Part shown: positions 1-8,714 of the stretch, one piece after another
Layout: each line of letters starts with the position of its first letter
Position numbering within the stretch: the stretch's first letter is position 1
Position numbers and translations under genes: made by a program
The notes under the pieces: model-generated
The model's database searches: none
Told to the model about the DNA's origin: nothing
Seen by the model: only the letters and a program-made list of their open reading frames with translations
Origin: GCA-2862585 sp965661345
GTDB lineage: Bacteria; Bacteroidota; Bacteroidia; Flavobacteriales; UBA7312
DNA length: 53,214 nucleotides
Direction of reading: 5' to 3'
Assembly: GCA_965661345.1 (NCBI GenBank)
Contig: CBFIDK010000011.1
Coordinates: 1 to 53,214, forward strand

Positions 1-924
1 TCCTCTAGCGGCAATGTCTGTGGCCACCAATACTCTAATTTCTCCCTCTTTGAAGTAGTTAAGCGCTTTTTGGCGTTGAGTCTGCCCCTTATTGCCATGT
101 ATTGCTGCCGATTTTATAGACATTTTGGTGAGGTTTTTCACAATTCTGTCTGCCCCATGCTTAGTTTTTGAGAAAACAAGTAACTGCTCAATTTCGGCAT
201 TGTCAAGAATATGTAAAAGCAATTGATTCTTATTGGCTTTGTTGGTCATGTACACAAACTGCTGAATGGTCTCGGCAGTTGAAGATACAGGATTGACAAC
301 GACTTTCTCAGGAGCATTCAAAATTTGACTGGACAATTGCAAAATGTTTTCCGGCATAGTTGCCGAGAAAAAGAGTGATTGACGTTTGCTAGGCAATAAT
401 TTGAGTATTTTTTTTATGTCATGAATAAAGCCCATATCTAGCATTCTGTCAGCTTCATCCAAGACGAAATACTCCACCTCTTTTAAAGAAACATAGCCTT
501 GATTGATAAGATCAAGCAAACGTCCAGGAGTAGCTACCAATACATCTACCCCATTTTTAAGGGCTTTAACCTGTGCCGCTTGACCAACACCGCCAAAAAT
601 AACTGTGTTTTTAAGACTAGTAAAGGTGGAATAGGCCGTGAAACTTTCCGCAATTTGTATGGCCAATTCACGAGTTGGGGTAACTATCAAAGAGGAAATG
701 TTTGGGCTATTACCCCTACTGTGTTTTCTATTTTCTAGATGTTGAACAATTGGAATGGAGAAAGCCGCCGTTTTTCCAGTACCCGTTTGGGCACTGCCCA
801 AAATATCTTTACCCTGAAGAATCAGAGGAATGGCTTTGGCTTGTATGCTGGTAGGCTCGCTATACTTTTGCTGTTTTAAAGCTTTTAGTATGGAGGGATT
901 TAATTTTAAATCTTCAAATTTCAT
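1..924 (-). CDS. DEAD-box ATP-dependent RNA helicase, RhlE-like (3' end outside window)
   Basis: ATP-dependent RNA helicase that remodels RNA duplexes or RNPs in the cytoplasm. The 308 visible residues cover the first RecA lobe and part of the second: Q motif near 22-28, Walker A AQTGTGKT at 45-52, PTRELA at 83-88, TPGRLLD near 132-138, DEAD at 156-159, SAT at 187-189, and motif V (ATDIAARG) at the truncated end. Motif VI and the C-terminal tail lie beyond the left edge. The ATG at 922-924 is chosen because the protein then starts a few residues before the aromatic residue of the Q motif, as is usual. It follows the phosphoglucomutase gene after a 78-nt gap and could be read from the same minus-strand operon. 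The exact subfamily (RhlE or another) cannot be fixed without the tail. Confidence 0.95.
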   Translation of the reverse strand, partial: MKFEDLKLNPSILKALKQQKYSEPTSIQAKAIPLILQGKDILGSAQTGTGKTAAFSIPIVQHLENRKHSRGNSPNISSLIVTPTRELAIQIAESFTAYSTFTSLKNTVIFGGVGQAAQVKALKNGVDVLVATPGRLLDLINQGYVSLKEVEYFVLDEADRMLDMGFIHDIKKILKLLPSKRQSLFFSATMPENILQLSSQILNAPEKVVVNPVSSTAETIQQFVYMTNKANKNQLLLHILDNAEIEQLLVFSKTKHGADRIVKNLTKMSIKSAAIHGNKGQTQRQKALNYFKEGEIRVLVATDIAARG

Positions 925-1002
925 AAATGGAATTGTTTGCATTCAGGATTTTTTCCTAAACGCTAATGAATAGCTCACCCAAACTGATGCATTGAGTGTT
1001 TT

Positions 1003-2388
1003 TTAGTCCAGCAAAGCTTTGTGAACCTTTTGGAGTATTTTAAAGCACTTTTCTTGATTAGCAGCTTCTGCATAAGTACGCAATACAGGCTCTGTGCCAG
1101 AAGGACGTATCATAATCCAACTGTCTTGATCGAAATAATATTTGAAACCGTCAATGGTCTCTGTTTTAACAATGGGCATATCGCCAAAGGCCGTGTATGC
1201 ACCATTCTTGCAATTTTCAACAATTTTTAATTTCTGAGCTTCTTCCAGATGCAAGTCAATTCGCTCAAAAGCAAATTCTCCTACTATGTCGTACACTTCC
1301 TGAATTAGGTCGTCTAAACTCTTGGCTGTTTTGGCCATGTATTCCCAAATAACTAAGCCCATCCAAATACCGTCTCTTTCCGGGATATGTCCTTTGATAG
1401 CCACCCCACCAGATTCTTCACCACCTAGCAATACATCTTCTTTGAGCATGACCCCCGCAACGTGTTTGAAACCAACCTTAACGATTTCGTGTTCCAATCC
1501 GTAATGAGCGCACATCTGGGCTACTTTTACCGAACATGAAAAAGCAGTAACTACTTTACCACTCATGCCTTTATACTTCACCAAATAATGAATTAACAAA
1601 AGAATAATGTGGTGAGAGTCTATAAATTCTCCTTTAGCGTTGTATAAGCCTATTCTATCGGCATCACCGTCAGTTGCCAAACCACAATCAATCTCGCCAG
1701 TTGTTTTGATATACTCTGAAAACTCAAGCAAATTTCTATGTATTGGCTCAGGTGCAGTGCCATTAAAACCTGGATTGTTTGAACAGTGGAACAGCGTAGT
1801 TTTTGGCAATAGTGATGGAACGGCTTCACGACCAGCTCCATACATGGCATCATAGCCTAATGCTAAATCGGAATTATTGATAGCGTCTAAGTCAAAGGCA
1901 GCCTTAGCTTTATCCAAATATAACTGAGTGAAATCGGCTACTTCTACGCCCTCTAATGTTAAGGCATTCAAATCCAAAGTATGCCCGTCAGGGATTAAAT
2001 CTTCTACGGCCTGAATGTCATCCGAGAGTAAAGGCCCTCCAAAGTTTCCTTTCAGCTTATAACCGTTGTATTCTGGCGGATTATGACTGGCTGTAATTAC
2101 AATGCCCAAATCGGCTTTATGCTCTAATACGGCCAAAGACAACATTGGTGTACTGACGAATCGGTTAGCAATGGTAACTTTTATCCCATGATGATTAAGA
2201 ACCTTTGCAGTCGTTTCAGTAAATAATTGACCCGCAAAACGGCAATCGTGACCCACTACAACCGATGGGTTTTTAAAATTACCTTTAAGCCATTCGGCAA
2301 CTCCTAGCGTTACTCTAGCAACATTATCAACAGTGTACTCTTTTGCAATAATGGCTCTCCAGCCGTCGGTTCCAAATTTAATCTTCAT
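1003..2388 (-). CDS. Phosphoglucomutase/phosphomannomutase family protein
   Basis: Alpha-D-phosphohexomutase of 461 residues, interconverting hexose-1- and hexose-6-phosphates (glucose or mannose) for envelope polysaccharide precursors or glycogen. All four family signatures are present: the phosphoserine loop TASHNPPEYNGYK with Ser101, the Mg-binding DGDADR at 240-245, the sugar-specificity loop GGEESGG at 322-328, and the phosphate-binding RPSGTEP at 428-434. The length is normal for the family. The start lies 2 nt after the mltG stop, so the two are probably translated from one transcript. Substrate preference (Glc, Man or GlcN) cannot be decided from the motifs; a GlmM role is less likely because the sugar loop is of PGM/PMM type. 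Confidence 0.95.
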   Translation of the reverse strand: MKIKFGTDGWRAIIAKEYTVDNVARVTLGVAEWLKGNFKNPSVVVGHDCRFAGQLFTETTAKVLNHHGIKVTIANRFVSTPMLSLAVLEHKADLGIVITASHNPPEYNGYKLKGNFGGPLLSDDIQAVEDLIPDGHTLDLNALTLEGVEVADFTQLYLDKAKAAFDLDAINNSDLALGYDAMYGAGREAVPSLLPKTTLFHCSNNPGFNGTAPEPIHRNLLEFSEYIKTTGEIDCGLATDGDADRIGLYNAKGEFIDSHHIILLLIHYLVKYKGMSGKVVTAFSCSVKVAQMCAHYGLEHEIVKVGFKHVAGVMLKEDVLLGGEESGGVAIKGHIPERDGIWMGLVIWEYMAKTAKSLDDLIQEVYDIVGEFAFERIDLHLEEAQKLKIVENCKNGAYTAFGDMPIVKTETIDGFKYYFDQDSWIMIRPSGTEPVLRTYAEAANQEKCFKILQKVHKALLD

Positions 2389-2390
2389 AG

Positions 2391-3446
2391 TTATCGTTTA
2401 ATATTTCTTAAATTCAAGGCTTTTCTATACTTGGCAGCATTGGCATAGTGTTGTACAGCACCCTCTGCAAAACTATGGTATCCAGAAAAATCGTCCTTGG
2501 CACACATGTAGAGGTAATCGTGCTTTTCATAATTAAGGACAGCATCAATGGCTTGTATAGAGGGTAAGGATATCGGCCCTATTGGTAAGCCTTTGTATTT
2601 GTAGGTGTTATAGGGTGAATCTATTTTTAAGTCTTTTTTAAGAACACGTCTGATGGAAAAATCACCCAAAGCAAAAATTACTGTGGGGTCAGACTGTAAT
2701 TTCATTCCTTTTCGCAATCGATTTAGATACAATCCAGCAATGGTGGGCTGTTCAGCTTTACGAAACGATTCTTTTTCAACAATAGAAGCCATAATGGTTA
2801 CTTCTTCTTGTGAGAGTTTAAGTTTTTTAGCTTTTGCTTTTCTTGAATCGTTCCAAAAATGATGGTGTTCGGCTAGCATGCGAGATAAGAAACTTTCTAC
2901 AGGGGTGTTCCAATAAAACTCATAAGTATTTGGAATAAACAATGTGCTGACTGTAAAGGCATTTAAATTAAGTGGATTTAGAAAGGCAGTATCTAGCATT
3001 GCCTCTAGTAATTCTATGGAATCCATTTCTAACTGAGTAGAAATTTTACCAGCGAACTCTTCCTTAGTTCTGATGTTGTTAAACACTACATTTATAGGCG
3101 TTTGCCTTCCTGAACGTAAGAGGTTTACTAAATCGTTATTACTCATTTTGTCTTTTAGAAGGTATCGCCCCGATTTAATGGAAAAATCGTTGTAGCGTTT
3201 ACGTTCTGCAATCCATACAAAAGAGGAAGAATTTATTATTATTCCTTCATCAGAAAGAATTTGAAGAACATCCACAAAGGTTGCTCCAGTTGGAATATCT
3301 ACAAATACCTCCTTATCGGTATTTAATGAAACGTTAGGTTGATATATTCTCCCGTAAAAAACCGATGCAGTAATTCCGCCACTCACAAAAAGTACACCAA
3401 CTAAACTCCAAATAAACTTGTACAAAAAACTCTTTTTCTTAGACAT
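2391..3446 (-). CDS. mltG: Endolytic murein transglycosylase MltG (YceG family)
   Basis: Inner-membrane lytic transglycosylase that cuts nascent glycan strands and sets their length. The 351-residue protein has a short basic N-terminus, one membrane segment near residues 10-30, a LysM-like segment and the YceG catalytic domain. The catalytic glutamate is in ASIVEKES (Glu224), followed by the conserved NRLRKGMKLQSDPTV segment. Its start codon overlaps the stop of the upstream cytochrome gene (TAATG), which points to translational coupling. Its operon includes dapF, whose product makes the meso-diaminopimelate of peptidoglycan, so the cell-wall theme is consistent. Identification is firm from catalytic motif and domain order. 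Confidence 0.95.
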   Translation of the reverse strand: MSKKKSFLYKFIWSLVGVLFVSGGITASVFYGRIYQPNVSLNTDKEVFVDIPTGATFVDVLQILSDEGIIINSSSFVWIAERKRYNDFSIKSGRYLLKDKMSNNDLVNLLRSGRQTPINVVFNNIRTKEEFAGKISTQLEMDSIELLEAMLDTAFLNPLNLNAFTVSTLFIPNTYEFYWNTPVESFLSRMLAEHHHFWNDSRKAKAKKLKLSQEEVTIMASIVEKESFRKAEQPTIAGLYLNRLRKGMKLQSDPTVIFALGDFSIRRVLKKDLKIDSPYNTYKYKGLPIGPISLPSIQAIDAVLNYEKHDYLYMCAKDDFSGYHSFAEGAVQHYANAAKYRKALNLRNIKR

Positions 3447-5296
3447 TATAATGAGGACATTATGCTTTTTACTTTTTCGTTCGTGCTGTCAATCTCCAAA
3501 ATACGATTCAAATATAGCTTTCCTTTGGAAATATCCCCTTGTATAATCAGTAAACTTGCTTTATTAAGTAAACTTTGAATATGTACAGGATTCAATGATA
3601 AAGCCTTATCATAGCATTGATTTGCTGCTTCAAAATCATTTTTCTGAGCCAATACAAAACCTAAGTTACACCACACATTTTCATTTTTGGAAAACTCCTC
3701 TAAAATCGTACGGTATTCCTCTTCGGCCTTATCTAACTCTAGTGTTTTGGAATAGTAATCCGCTAGTTTTAACCTAAATTTCAGAACAAAGGGCGCTAAT
3801 TCTACGGCTTTCTGGTAGTAAGCTTTCGCTCGATTAGCACCAAGCATTTCGTAAGCATAAGCTATTCTAAAGGAGGTCCAAGCGTGTGAATTTGAATACG
3901 ACTTTTCATTAAGCAAAGACAGTAAACCGTCAATGGACTTACTCACGTTTACCAATGATGAGAAGTCTTTCTTGAGATAATACAAATGGATTAAATCATG
4001 ATATGTGGTTTCTATATCCAGTTTTTGTAATAAAATGTAAGCTGAATCTAGTAGATAATCTTGAGCATCAAATTTTTCATACTGGTACAAATAGGCTTTG
4101 GCTCGCGTTAAGAAATGAGGATTAGGATTATTTATCGCTTCAAGTCCTATGAATTTACCTTTAGAAACAACACTGTCTTTTGGTAAATGAATGCCTATTT
4201 TATGGTCGTGTATGCTTACATGTGGAATGTCAATAGTTGAGGATGATGGCATGTGGCACTCTACACAATTATTGCTCTCACGAAAGTCGTCTTTACAATC
4301 GTCATGACACGATAAACACTTGTTGTTAAAGAAGTTAGGGCTTTGTTTCTGAACAGAATGGTGAGGGTCATGACAGCTTGTACAGTTCATTTCAGAATTG
4401 GTAAAACAAGCGCTTTGTTTAAACCTATCAACATGAGAAGCCATTATAAAACTGTTATCGTCTTCGTAACGCGGCACAAATACAGTCATTATTTCGGACA
4501 ATTCCATGCCGGGCTTAAAATCTTTAAAACTCTTACCCTCTTCTAAAACAGTGTTTCCTTGTAAATGGCAACGCATACATATTTGGAACTGCGCTTCTAA
4601 AGATAATTTCTTGGGGTTAACAATGGAATAATCAATGTGTTTTGAAGTATCTACTAATTCACCATTCATCATACGTTGAACGTGCAACTCTCCAGGACCA
4701 TGGCAACGCTCACAGTCAATACCCTCAGGCACTTTAGTGTATTTGTTTTCAGAACCCATCACAAATTCAGGCATAGCGTTATGGCAACTCATACATTCTA
4801 AACCAATTGTTCTGGAAAATCGGCTGTTGTAACCGTTTTCGAAACCGGGAGGAAAATCGAGTTTACCATCCTGCGTGTAATAGGTAAAAGGCATTTGATG
4901 CACATAGCCGTTTTCGTTCAAAAGGTGTGAGTTGGTATGATGTCCAGATCCAACAATGTAATCGGCTACTTCTACCCTCTCGTTATGGGCGTGTATTTCT
5001 TTTATTTTCAAGAGGCTATCTTGCCAAAAAGGGTGATAAGTCAGTTGATTAAAGGTGTCTTTTAAAATGGAAGAATCGCTAAATATAGCTTCACTGTTTT
5101 CAGGAGTTGCCAACGACATGGATTGCCCCATGCCCGTTTGTATATAGGTTTGATATATATCGTAATGACACATCATACAACTTTCAATACCCACATAAGA
5201 AACCGTGTCGTTATGATTTAAATAGTCAGCGTAAGGCTCTACTCTATTAGTACAGCTAAACAAGAAAAATAATATGGCAATTATAACTATTCGCAC
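3446..5296 (-). CDS. Seven-heme c-type cytochrome/TPR lipoprotein
   Basis: Probable exported electron-transfer protein of 616 residues. The N-terminus is a short hydrophobic signal with a lipobox-like LFSC (Cys15), so a lipid anchor is likely. Seven CxxCH heme-attachment motifs start at residues 40, 168, 195, 240, 305, 327 and 344, spaced as in the cytochrome c554/NrfA-like multiheme group. After about residue 400 the protein becomes a helical TPR domain with several about 34-residue repeats. I see no catalytic signature of a nitrite or hydroxylamine enzyme, so a role in electron transfer or assembly is inferred only. Both ends overlap neighbours: 10 nt with the GNAT gene and 1 nt with mltG, placing it inside the dapF operon. 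No cytochrome maturation gene is nearby. Confidence 0.85.
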   Translation of the reverse strand: MRIVIIAILFFLFSCTNRVEPYADYLNHNDTVSYVGIESCMMCHYDIYQTYIQTGMGQSMSLATPENSEAIFSDSSILKDTFNQLTYHPFWQDSLLKIKEIHAHNERVEVADYIVGSGHHTNSHLLNENGYVHQMPFTYYTQDGKLDFPPGFENGYNSRFSRTIGLECMSCHNAMPEFVMGSENKYTKVPEGIDCERCHGPGELHVQRMMNGELVDTSKHIDYSIVNPKKLSLEAQFQICMRCHLQGNTVLEEGKSFKDFKPGMELSEIMTVFVPRYEDDNSFIMASHVDRFKQSACFTNSEMNCTSCHDPHHSVQKQSPNFFNNKCLSCHDDCKDDFRESNNCVECHMPSSSTIDIPHVSIHDHKIGIHLPKDSVVSKGKFIGLEAINNPNPHFLTRAKAYLYQYEKFDAQDYLLDSAYILLQKLDIETTYHDLIHLYYLKKDFSSLVNVSKSIDGLLSLLNEKSYSNSHAWTSFRIAYAYEMLGANRAKAYYQKAVELAPFVLKFRLKLADYYSKTLELDKAEEEYRTILEEFSKNENVWCNLGFVLAQKNDFEAANQCYDKALSLNPVHIQSLLNKASLLIIQGDISKGKLYLNRILEIDSTNEKVKSIMSSL

Positions 5297-5802
5297 AGCA
5301 GTTGAAATAAAAATTCATCTTCCCATCCCGTAGCAGTTTTATTCCATTTGGCTTTTTGTCCAACAAGCTGAAAATCTAGAGAGCTGAATAAATTAATACT
5401 AGCTTGGTTGTGCGAAGATATATTGCAATACATCTGATTGAGGTGAAGGCTATTAAAGGCATAATTAATAATGAGTGAAAGAGCCTCTCTCGCGTAGCCT
5501 TTTCGTCTATTTTCCTTGTCAACAATCCATATACCTACGCCACACCTTAGATTAATTGGGTCAAAATCAAATAATTCAATGGTTCCTAATGCTTCCCCGT
5601 CTTTTTCTATCATTAACCTTAATTGTTTGGCCGTAAAAATATCCTGATGCGCGTTTTCTAGATACTTTGAAAGAATATTTTTTGAAAATGGAGTAATGGT
5701 TTGGCTCACTTTCCAAATATCAGTGTCGTTCTCCCAACGGTAAAGCACATCTAAATCCGATGGCTCTAAGGCCCTTAACTTGATATTTTCTCCTGTTAAC
5801 AT
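5287..5802 (-). CDS. GNAT family N-acetyltransferase (RimJ/RimL type)
   Basis: Acetyl-CoA-dependent N-acetyltransferase of 171 residues, similar in layout to RimJ/RimL and SpeG proteins. It begins with the family's LRALEPSDLDVLYRWEND segment, has the acetyl-CoA pyrophosphate loop region around RRKGYAREAL, and ends with the NQASINLFSSLDFQLVG segment typical of the fold. Substrate is unknown; it could be a ribosomal protein N-terminus, a polyamine or a small metabolite. The start overlaps the dapF 3' end by 7 nt and its end overlaps the cytochrome gene by 10 nt, so it is embedded in the operon. Confidence 0.88.
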   Translation of the reverse strand: MLTGENIKLRALEPSDLDVLYRWENDTDIWKVSQTITPFSKNILSKYLENAHQDIFTAKQLRLMIEKDGEALGTIELFDFDPINLRCGVGIWIVDKENRRKGYAREALSLIINYAFNSLHLNQMYCNISSHNQASINLFSSLDFQLVGQKAKWNKTATGWEDEFLFQLLCE

Positions 5803-6569
5803 TCTATCTCTCCTTTAAAAACTTCTTGATAAGGTCCTGTTAAAAACACATCCGTAAAAGAACCGTTGTGCATAAAATCTACCCCTAACTCACCTCCTAC
5901 AACTTTTACCAGTATAGAGTTGCTTTTAATGTTGCCATTTTCATATGCTGCTATGGCACAAGCTACGGCACCCGTGCCACAAGCTAAGGTTTCAGACTCT
6001 ACACCCCTTTCGTACGTTCTGATAGAAATAGCATTATTCACAAGCTGAACAAAATTGACATTTGTTCCCTCAGATTTAAAACGCTGATTATACCTAATTG
6101 ACTTTGCTTGAGTTAAAATATCTAAAGAACTCACATCGTCCACAAAAGAAATATAATGTGGAGAACCCGTATCCATAAAATAATCGCCATCTATGGACTC
6201 AATCTGAGTAACATCACTCATTTTTAGACGTACATGTTTATCAGTCCACTGGGCATAATGCGGACCATCAAAGGCCACAAAAGTACATTCACTATCAAAA
6301 AGTCCGACTTGTTTGGCAAAATCAACAATGCATCTCGCTCCATTTCCACACATAGAGCCCAAATTACCGTCTGCATTGTAATAAACCATTTCAAACTCAT
6401 AATCCACAGAGGCATTAAGAAGCATTAGTCCATCAGCGCCAATGCCCAAACGCCTATCACACAATTTCTTAATCAATTTAAAATTTGACGATTCAAACTG
6501 AGCGTTTCTATTGTCAATGATAATGAAGTCATTGCCTGCGCCCTGATATTTTGAAAAATGTATTTTCAT
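5796..6569 (-). CDS. dapF: Diaminopimelate epimerase
   Basis: Converts LL-diaminopimelate to meso-diaminopimelate, the last step before lysine and the crosslinking residue of peptidoglycan. The 257-residue protein carries both catalytic cysteines in their canonical settings: MCGNGARC (Cys74) and ACGTGAVACA (Cys197). The opening segment FSKYQGAGNDF is the family N-terminus, fixing the start at 6569. It is the first gene of a minus-strand operon. A strong Bacteroidetes-type promoter lies immediately upstream with the -7 element ending only 4 nt before the ATG, so the message may be leaderless. Confidence 0.97.
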   Translation of the reverse strand: MKIHFSKYQGAGNDFIIIDNRNAQFESSNFKLIKKLCDRRLGIGADGLMLLNASVDYEFEMVYYNADGNLGSMCGNGARCIVDFAKQVGLFDSECTFVAFDGPHYAQWTDKHVRLKMSDVTQIESIDGDYFMDTGSPHYISFVDDVSSLDILTQAKSIRYNQRFKSEGTNVNFVQLVNNAISIRTYERGVESETLACGTGAVACAIAAYENGNIKSNSILVKVVGGELGVDFMHNGSFTDVFLTGPYQEVFKGEIEC

Positions 6570-6573
6570 TTCA

Positions 6574-6602
6574 CAAATTTAATTAAAATAGTGTCTTGTC
6601 AA
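6574..6602 (-). promoter_or_regulatory. Bacteroidetes-type promoter of dapF operon
   Basis: On the minus strand there is TTG at 6602-6600, an 18-nt spacer, then TAAATTTG at 6581-6574, an exact match to TAnnTTTG. The element ends 4 nt before the dapF ATG, so initiation a few nucleotides downstream would fall on or next to the start codon. Confidence 0.75.
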
Positions 6603-6640
6603 TTTTATAAATATTTTACCAATTTAGACCATCAAAAATG

Positions 6641-6648
6641 TAAATTTG
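6641..6648 (+). promoter_or_regulatory. -7 promoter element upstream of gap
   Basis: TAAATTTG matches TAnnTTTG exactly and lies 34 nt before the GAPDH start. No clear TTG -33 element is seen at the usual distance, so support is weaker than for the dapF promoter on the other strand. Confidence 0.5.
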
Positions 6649-6682
6649 CCAAAACTTTTACGTCTAAAACTATCTATCTAAA

Positions 6683-8125
6683 ATGACAATCGAAAACTAT
6701 AACCAAGAATTAACTGAATGGATAAGTAAAGAACATGCATCTGCTGAACTATCCAACATTGTAAGTAAATTAGTCCTAGAATACTCTACTGAATTGGTAA
6801 TGTTTAGAAATAGAATGACCAACATTAGCATTAGTGAAGTTTTTAATTTACACGATTACGCAAGAAAATTTGTTCAACAAGACATTAGTACAAAACAAAC
6901 ACTACCAATAGCTAAAGCAATATTAGATTTAGGAATTAGAAACGCTAAAATTGACTTAGGAAAATTGGCTTTTGAGTGGTTAGAAGCCAAAGGCTCCGAA
7001 AACGATATTAATACCTTTGTTGCAAAAAAGCTTTCGTCATATATTTCTGATGATGCCGATCTTTCTCCGAAGGATGTTATTTTGTACGGTTTTGGTAGAA
7101 TCGGAAGGCTTGTTGCTCGAGAACTTGCATTACAAGATGGTGCCGGTGATCAACTTCGTTTAAGAGCCATTGTAACCCGTAAAAATTCTGACGATGATAT
7201 TATAAAGAGAGCCTCATTATTGAGAACTGATTCAGTACATGGCGTTTTCAATGCTAATGTTATCGAGGATTTGGAGAACAAATCCATTATCATAAATGGT
7301 CGTACCGTTAAAATGATTGCTGCTGATAGTCCCGATACAATTGACTACACGCAATACGGAATTAATAATGCTCTAGTGATTGATAATACAGGCGTTTTTA
7401 GAGATAAAGAAGCCTTAAGTTTACACCTCAAGTCTAAAGGCGTATCAAAAGTATTACTTACTGCTCCTGGAAAAGGGATTCCAAATATTGTATTTGGAGT
7501 AAACCACAATGTTGACATAGACAATCAAGATATATTTTCTGCTGCATCATGTACTACTAATGCCATCACTCCTGTACTGGAGGTAATTGAGAAATCATTA
7601 GGAGTAGTAAAAGGGCACATTGAAACTATACATGCATATACCAATGACCAAAACCTTGTAGACAATATGCATAAAAAATACCGTAGAGGCCGTGCTGCTG
7701 CACTAAATATGGTTATTACTGAAACAGGCGCTGGAAAAGCCGTTACAAAAGCAATTCCATCTTTAGAAGGCAAATTGACCTCTAATGCCATACGTGTTCC
7801 TACCCCTAATGGCTCTTTGGCTATCTTAAATTTAACTACGGAAAAGGAAACTACACTAGATGGATTAAATGAACTAATAAGAAAAGCTGCTTTCGATTCT
7901 GATTTAGTTGAGCAAATTCGATTTTCTGTCAATAACGAACTTGTTTCGTCGGATATAGTCGGCGACAGCTGCCCTTCTATCTACGATAGCCCAGCGACTC
8001 AAATTTCAAAAGATGGCAAAACATTCGTTTTATACGTTTGGTACGACAACGAATACGGTTACACTAGACAAGTTCTTAGATTAGCAAAGCATGTTGCTAA
8101 GGTGAGAAGAAATTGTTATTACTAA
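6683..8125 (+). CDS. gap: Glyceraldehyde-3-phosphate dehydrogenase, long form
   Basis: NAD(P)-dependent oxidation and phosphorylation of glyceraldehyde 3-phosphate in glycolysis, or the reverse in gluconeogenesis. The core has the nucleotide-binding GFGRIG at 136-141, catalytic Cys290 in SAASCTTNAITP and the partner His317 in HAYTNDQ. At 480 residues it is about 140 longer than ordinary GAPDH; the extra part is a helical N-terminal extension (about residues 1-128) with no motif I recognise. Such long forms are known in Bacteroidetes and some proteobacteria. The following membrane-protein gene starts 9 nt downstream, suggesting a joint transcript. Direction of flux in vivo is not shown by the sequence. 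Confidence 0.95.
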   Translation: MTIENYNQELTEWISKEHASAELSNIVSKLVLEYSTELVMFRNRMTNISISEVFNLHDYARKFVQQDISTKQTLPIAKAILDLGIRNAKIDLGKLAFEWLEAKGSENDINTFVAKKLSSYISDDADLSPKDVILYGFGRIGRLVARELALQDGAGDQLRLRAIVTRKNSDDDIIKRASLLRTDSVHGVFNANVIEDLENKSIIINGRTVKMIAADSPDTIDYTQYGINNALVIDNTGVFRDKEALSLHLKSKGVSKVLLTAPGKGIPNIVFGVNHNVDIDNQDIFSAASCTTNAITPVLEVIEKSLGVVKGHIETIHAYTNDQNLVDNMHKKYRRGRAAALNMVITETGAGKAVTKAIPSLEGKLTSNAIRVPTPNGSLAILNLTTEKETTLDGLNELIRKAAFDSDLVEQIRFSVNNELVSSDIVGDSCPSIYDSPATQISKDGKTFVLYVWYDNEYGYTRQVLRLAKHVAKVRRNCYY

Positions 8126-8134
8126 AATTAACCT

Positions 8135-8713
8135 ATGTTATCCGATATTAACCTAAATCAAAGAGCGTTTATCATTTACAAATGGTTTAACTCATTGTTT
8201 TTAGGTCTATCTATTGGAAGTGTATTTACCATCTATGAGCCACTAGACCCATCTGTTTATTCCTTGGGAGGTATATTTCTAGCTTTGGTAATGATTGTCG
8301 TTGCAAAATTTTACCACAAAATACTTAACGCATATTACTTCTATCGAATTTCTATGCTAGTAGAGTTGATTGTATTAGCAATGTTAGTGGTATTCCTAAT
8401 CTTTTCATACAGCTACCAATCGGCCCTATTGATTTACATAGGTTATCAAATTACTTTTGTATTTGGCTCATATCTGGTAAGAGCAGAAACATTGGTGTTT
8501 AGTAATAATGATGTTTTGACAAAAATAGATATGGCTAAACAAATAGGTTACCTTGTAGGAATGTCTATTTCATACATATTCTACAAAGGCCTAGAGTTTT
8601 ATGAGCTAATAATTGACAAACAAGATCAAGTATATACTATCCATTTTCTTCTTGTTACCGTTGAGTTGTGCGTCATCTATTTTTTAGTTAGAGCTTTTTC
8701 TAAAAACAATTGA
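8135..8713 (+). CDS. Polytopic membrane protein of unknown function
   Basis: A 192-residue very hydrophobic protein with about five or six predicted membrane segments (roughly residues 13-33, 40-58, 68-90, 95-113, 135-150 and 165-187). I do not recognise the family. The overall look resembles half of an MFS-type transporter but no transporter signature is visible. It sits 9 nt after gap and one base before trmN6, so it is probably cotranscribed with both. No function is assigned. Confidence 0.75.
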   Translation: MLSDINLNQRAFIIYKWFNSLFLGLSIGSVFTIYEPLDPSVYSLGGIFLALVMIVVAKFYHKILNAYYFYRISMLVELIVLAMLVVFLIFSYSYQSALLIYIGYQITFVFGSYLVRAETLVFSNNDVLTKIDMAKQIGYLVGMSISYIFYKGLEFYELIIDKQDQVYTIHFLLVTVELCVIYFLVRAFSKNN

Positions 8714-8714
8714 T

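Noticed and set aside
499..738. Plus-strand frame within the DEAD-box helicase
   Set aside because: Antisense to conserved helicase motifs; codon pattern follows the helicase frame.
1021..1230. Open frames antisense to phosphoglucomutase and similar shadows elsewhere
   Set aside because: They lie inside strongly supported genes and have no homology-like features or start context.
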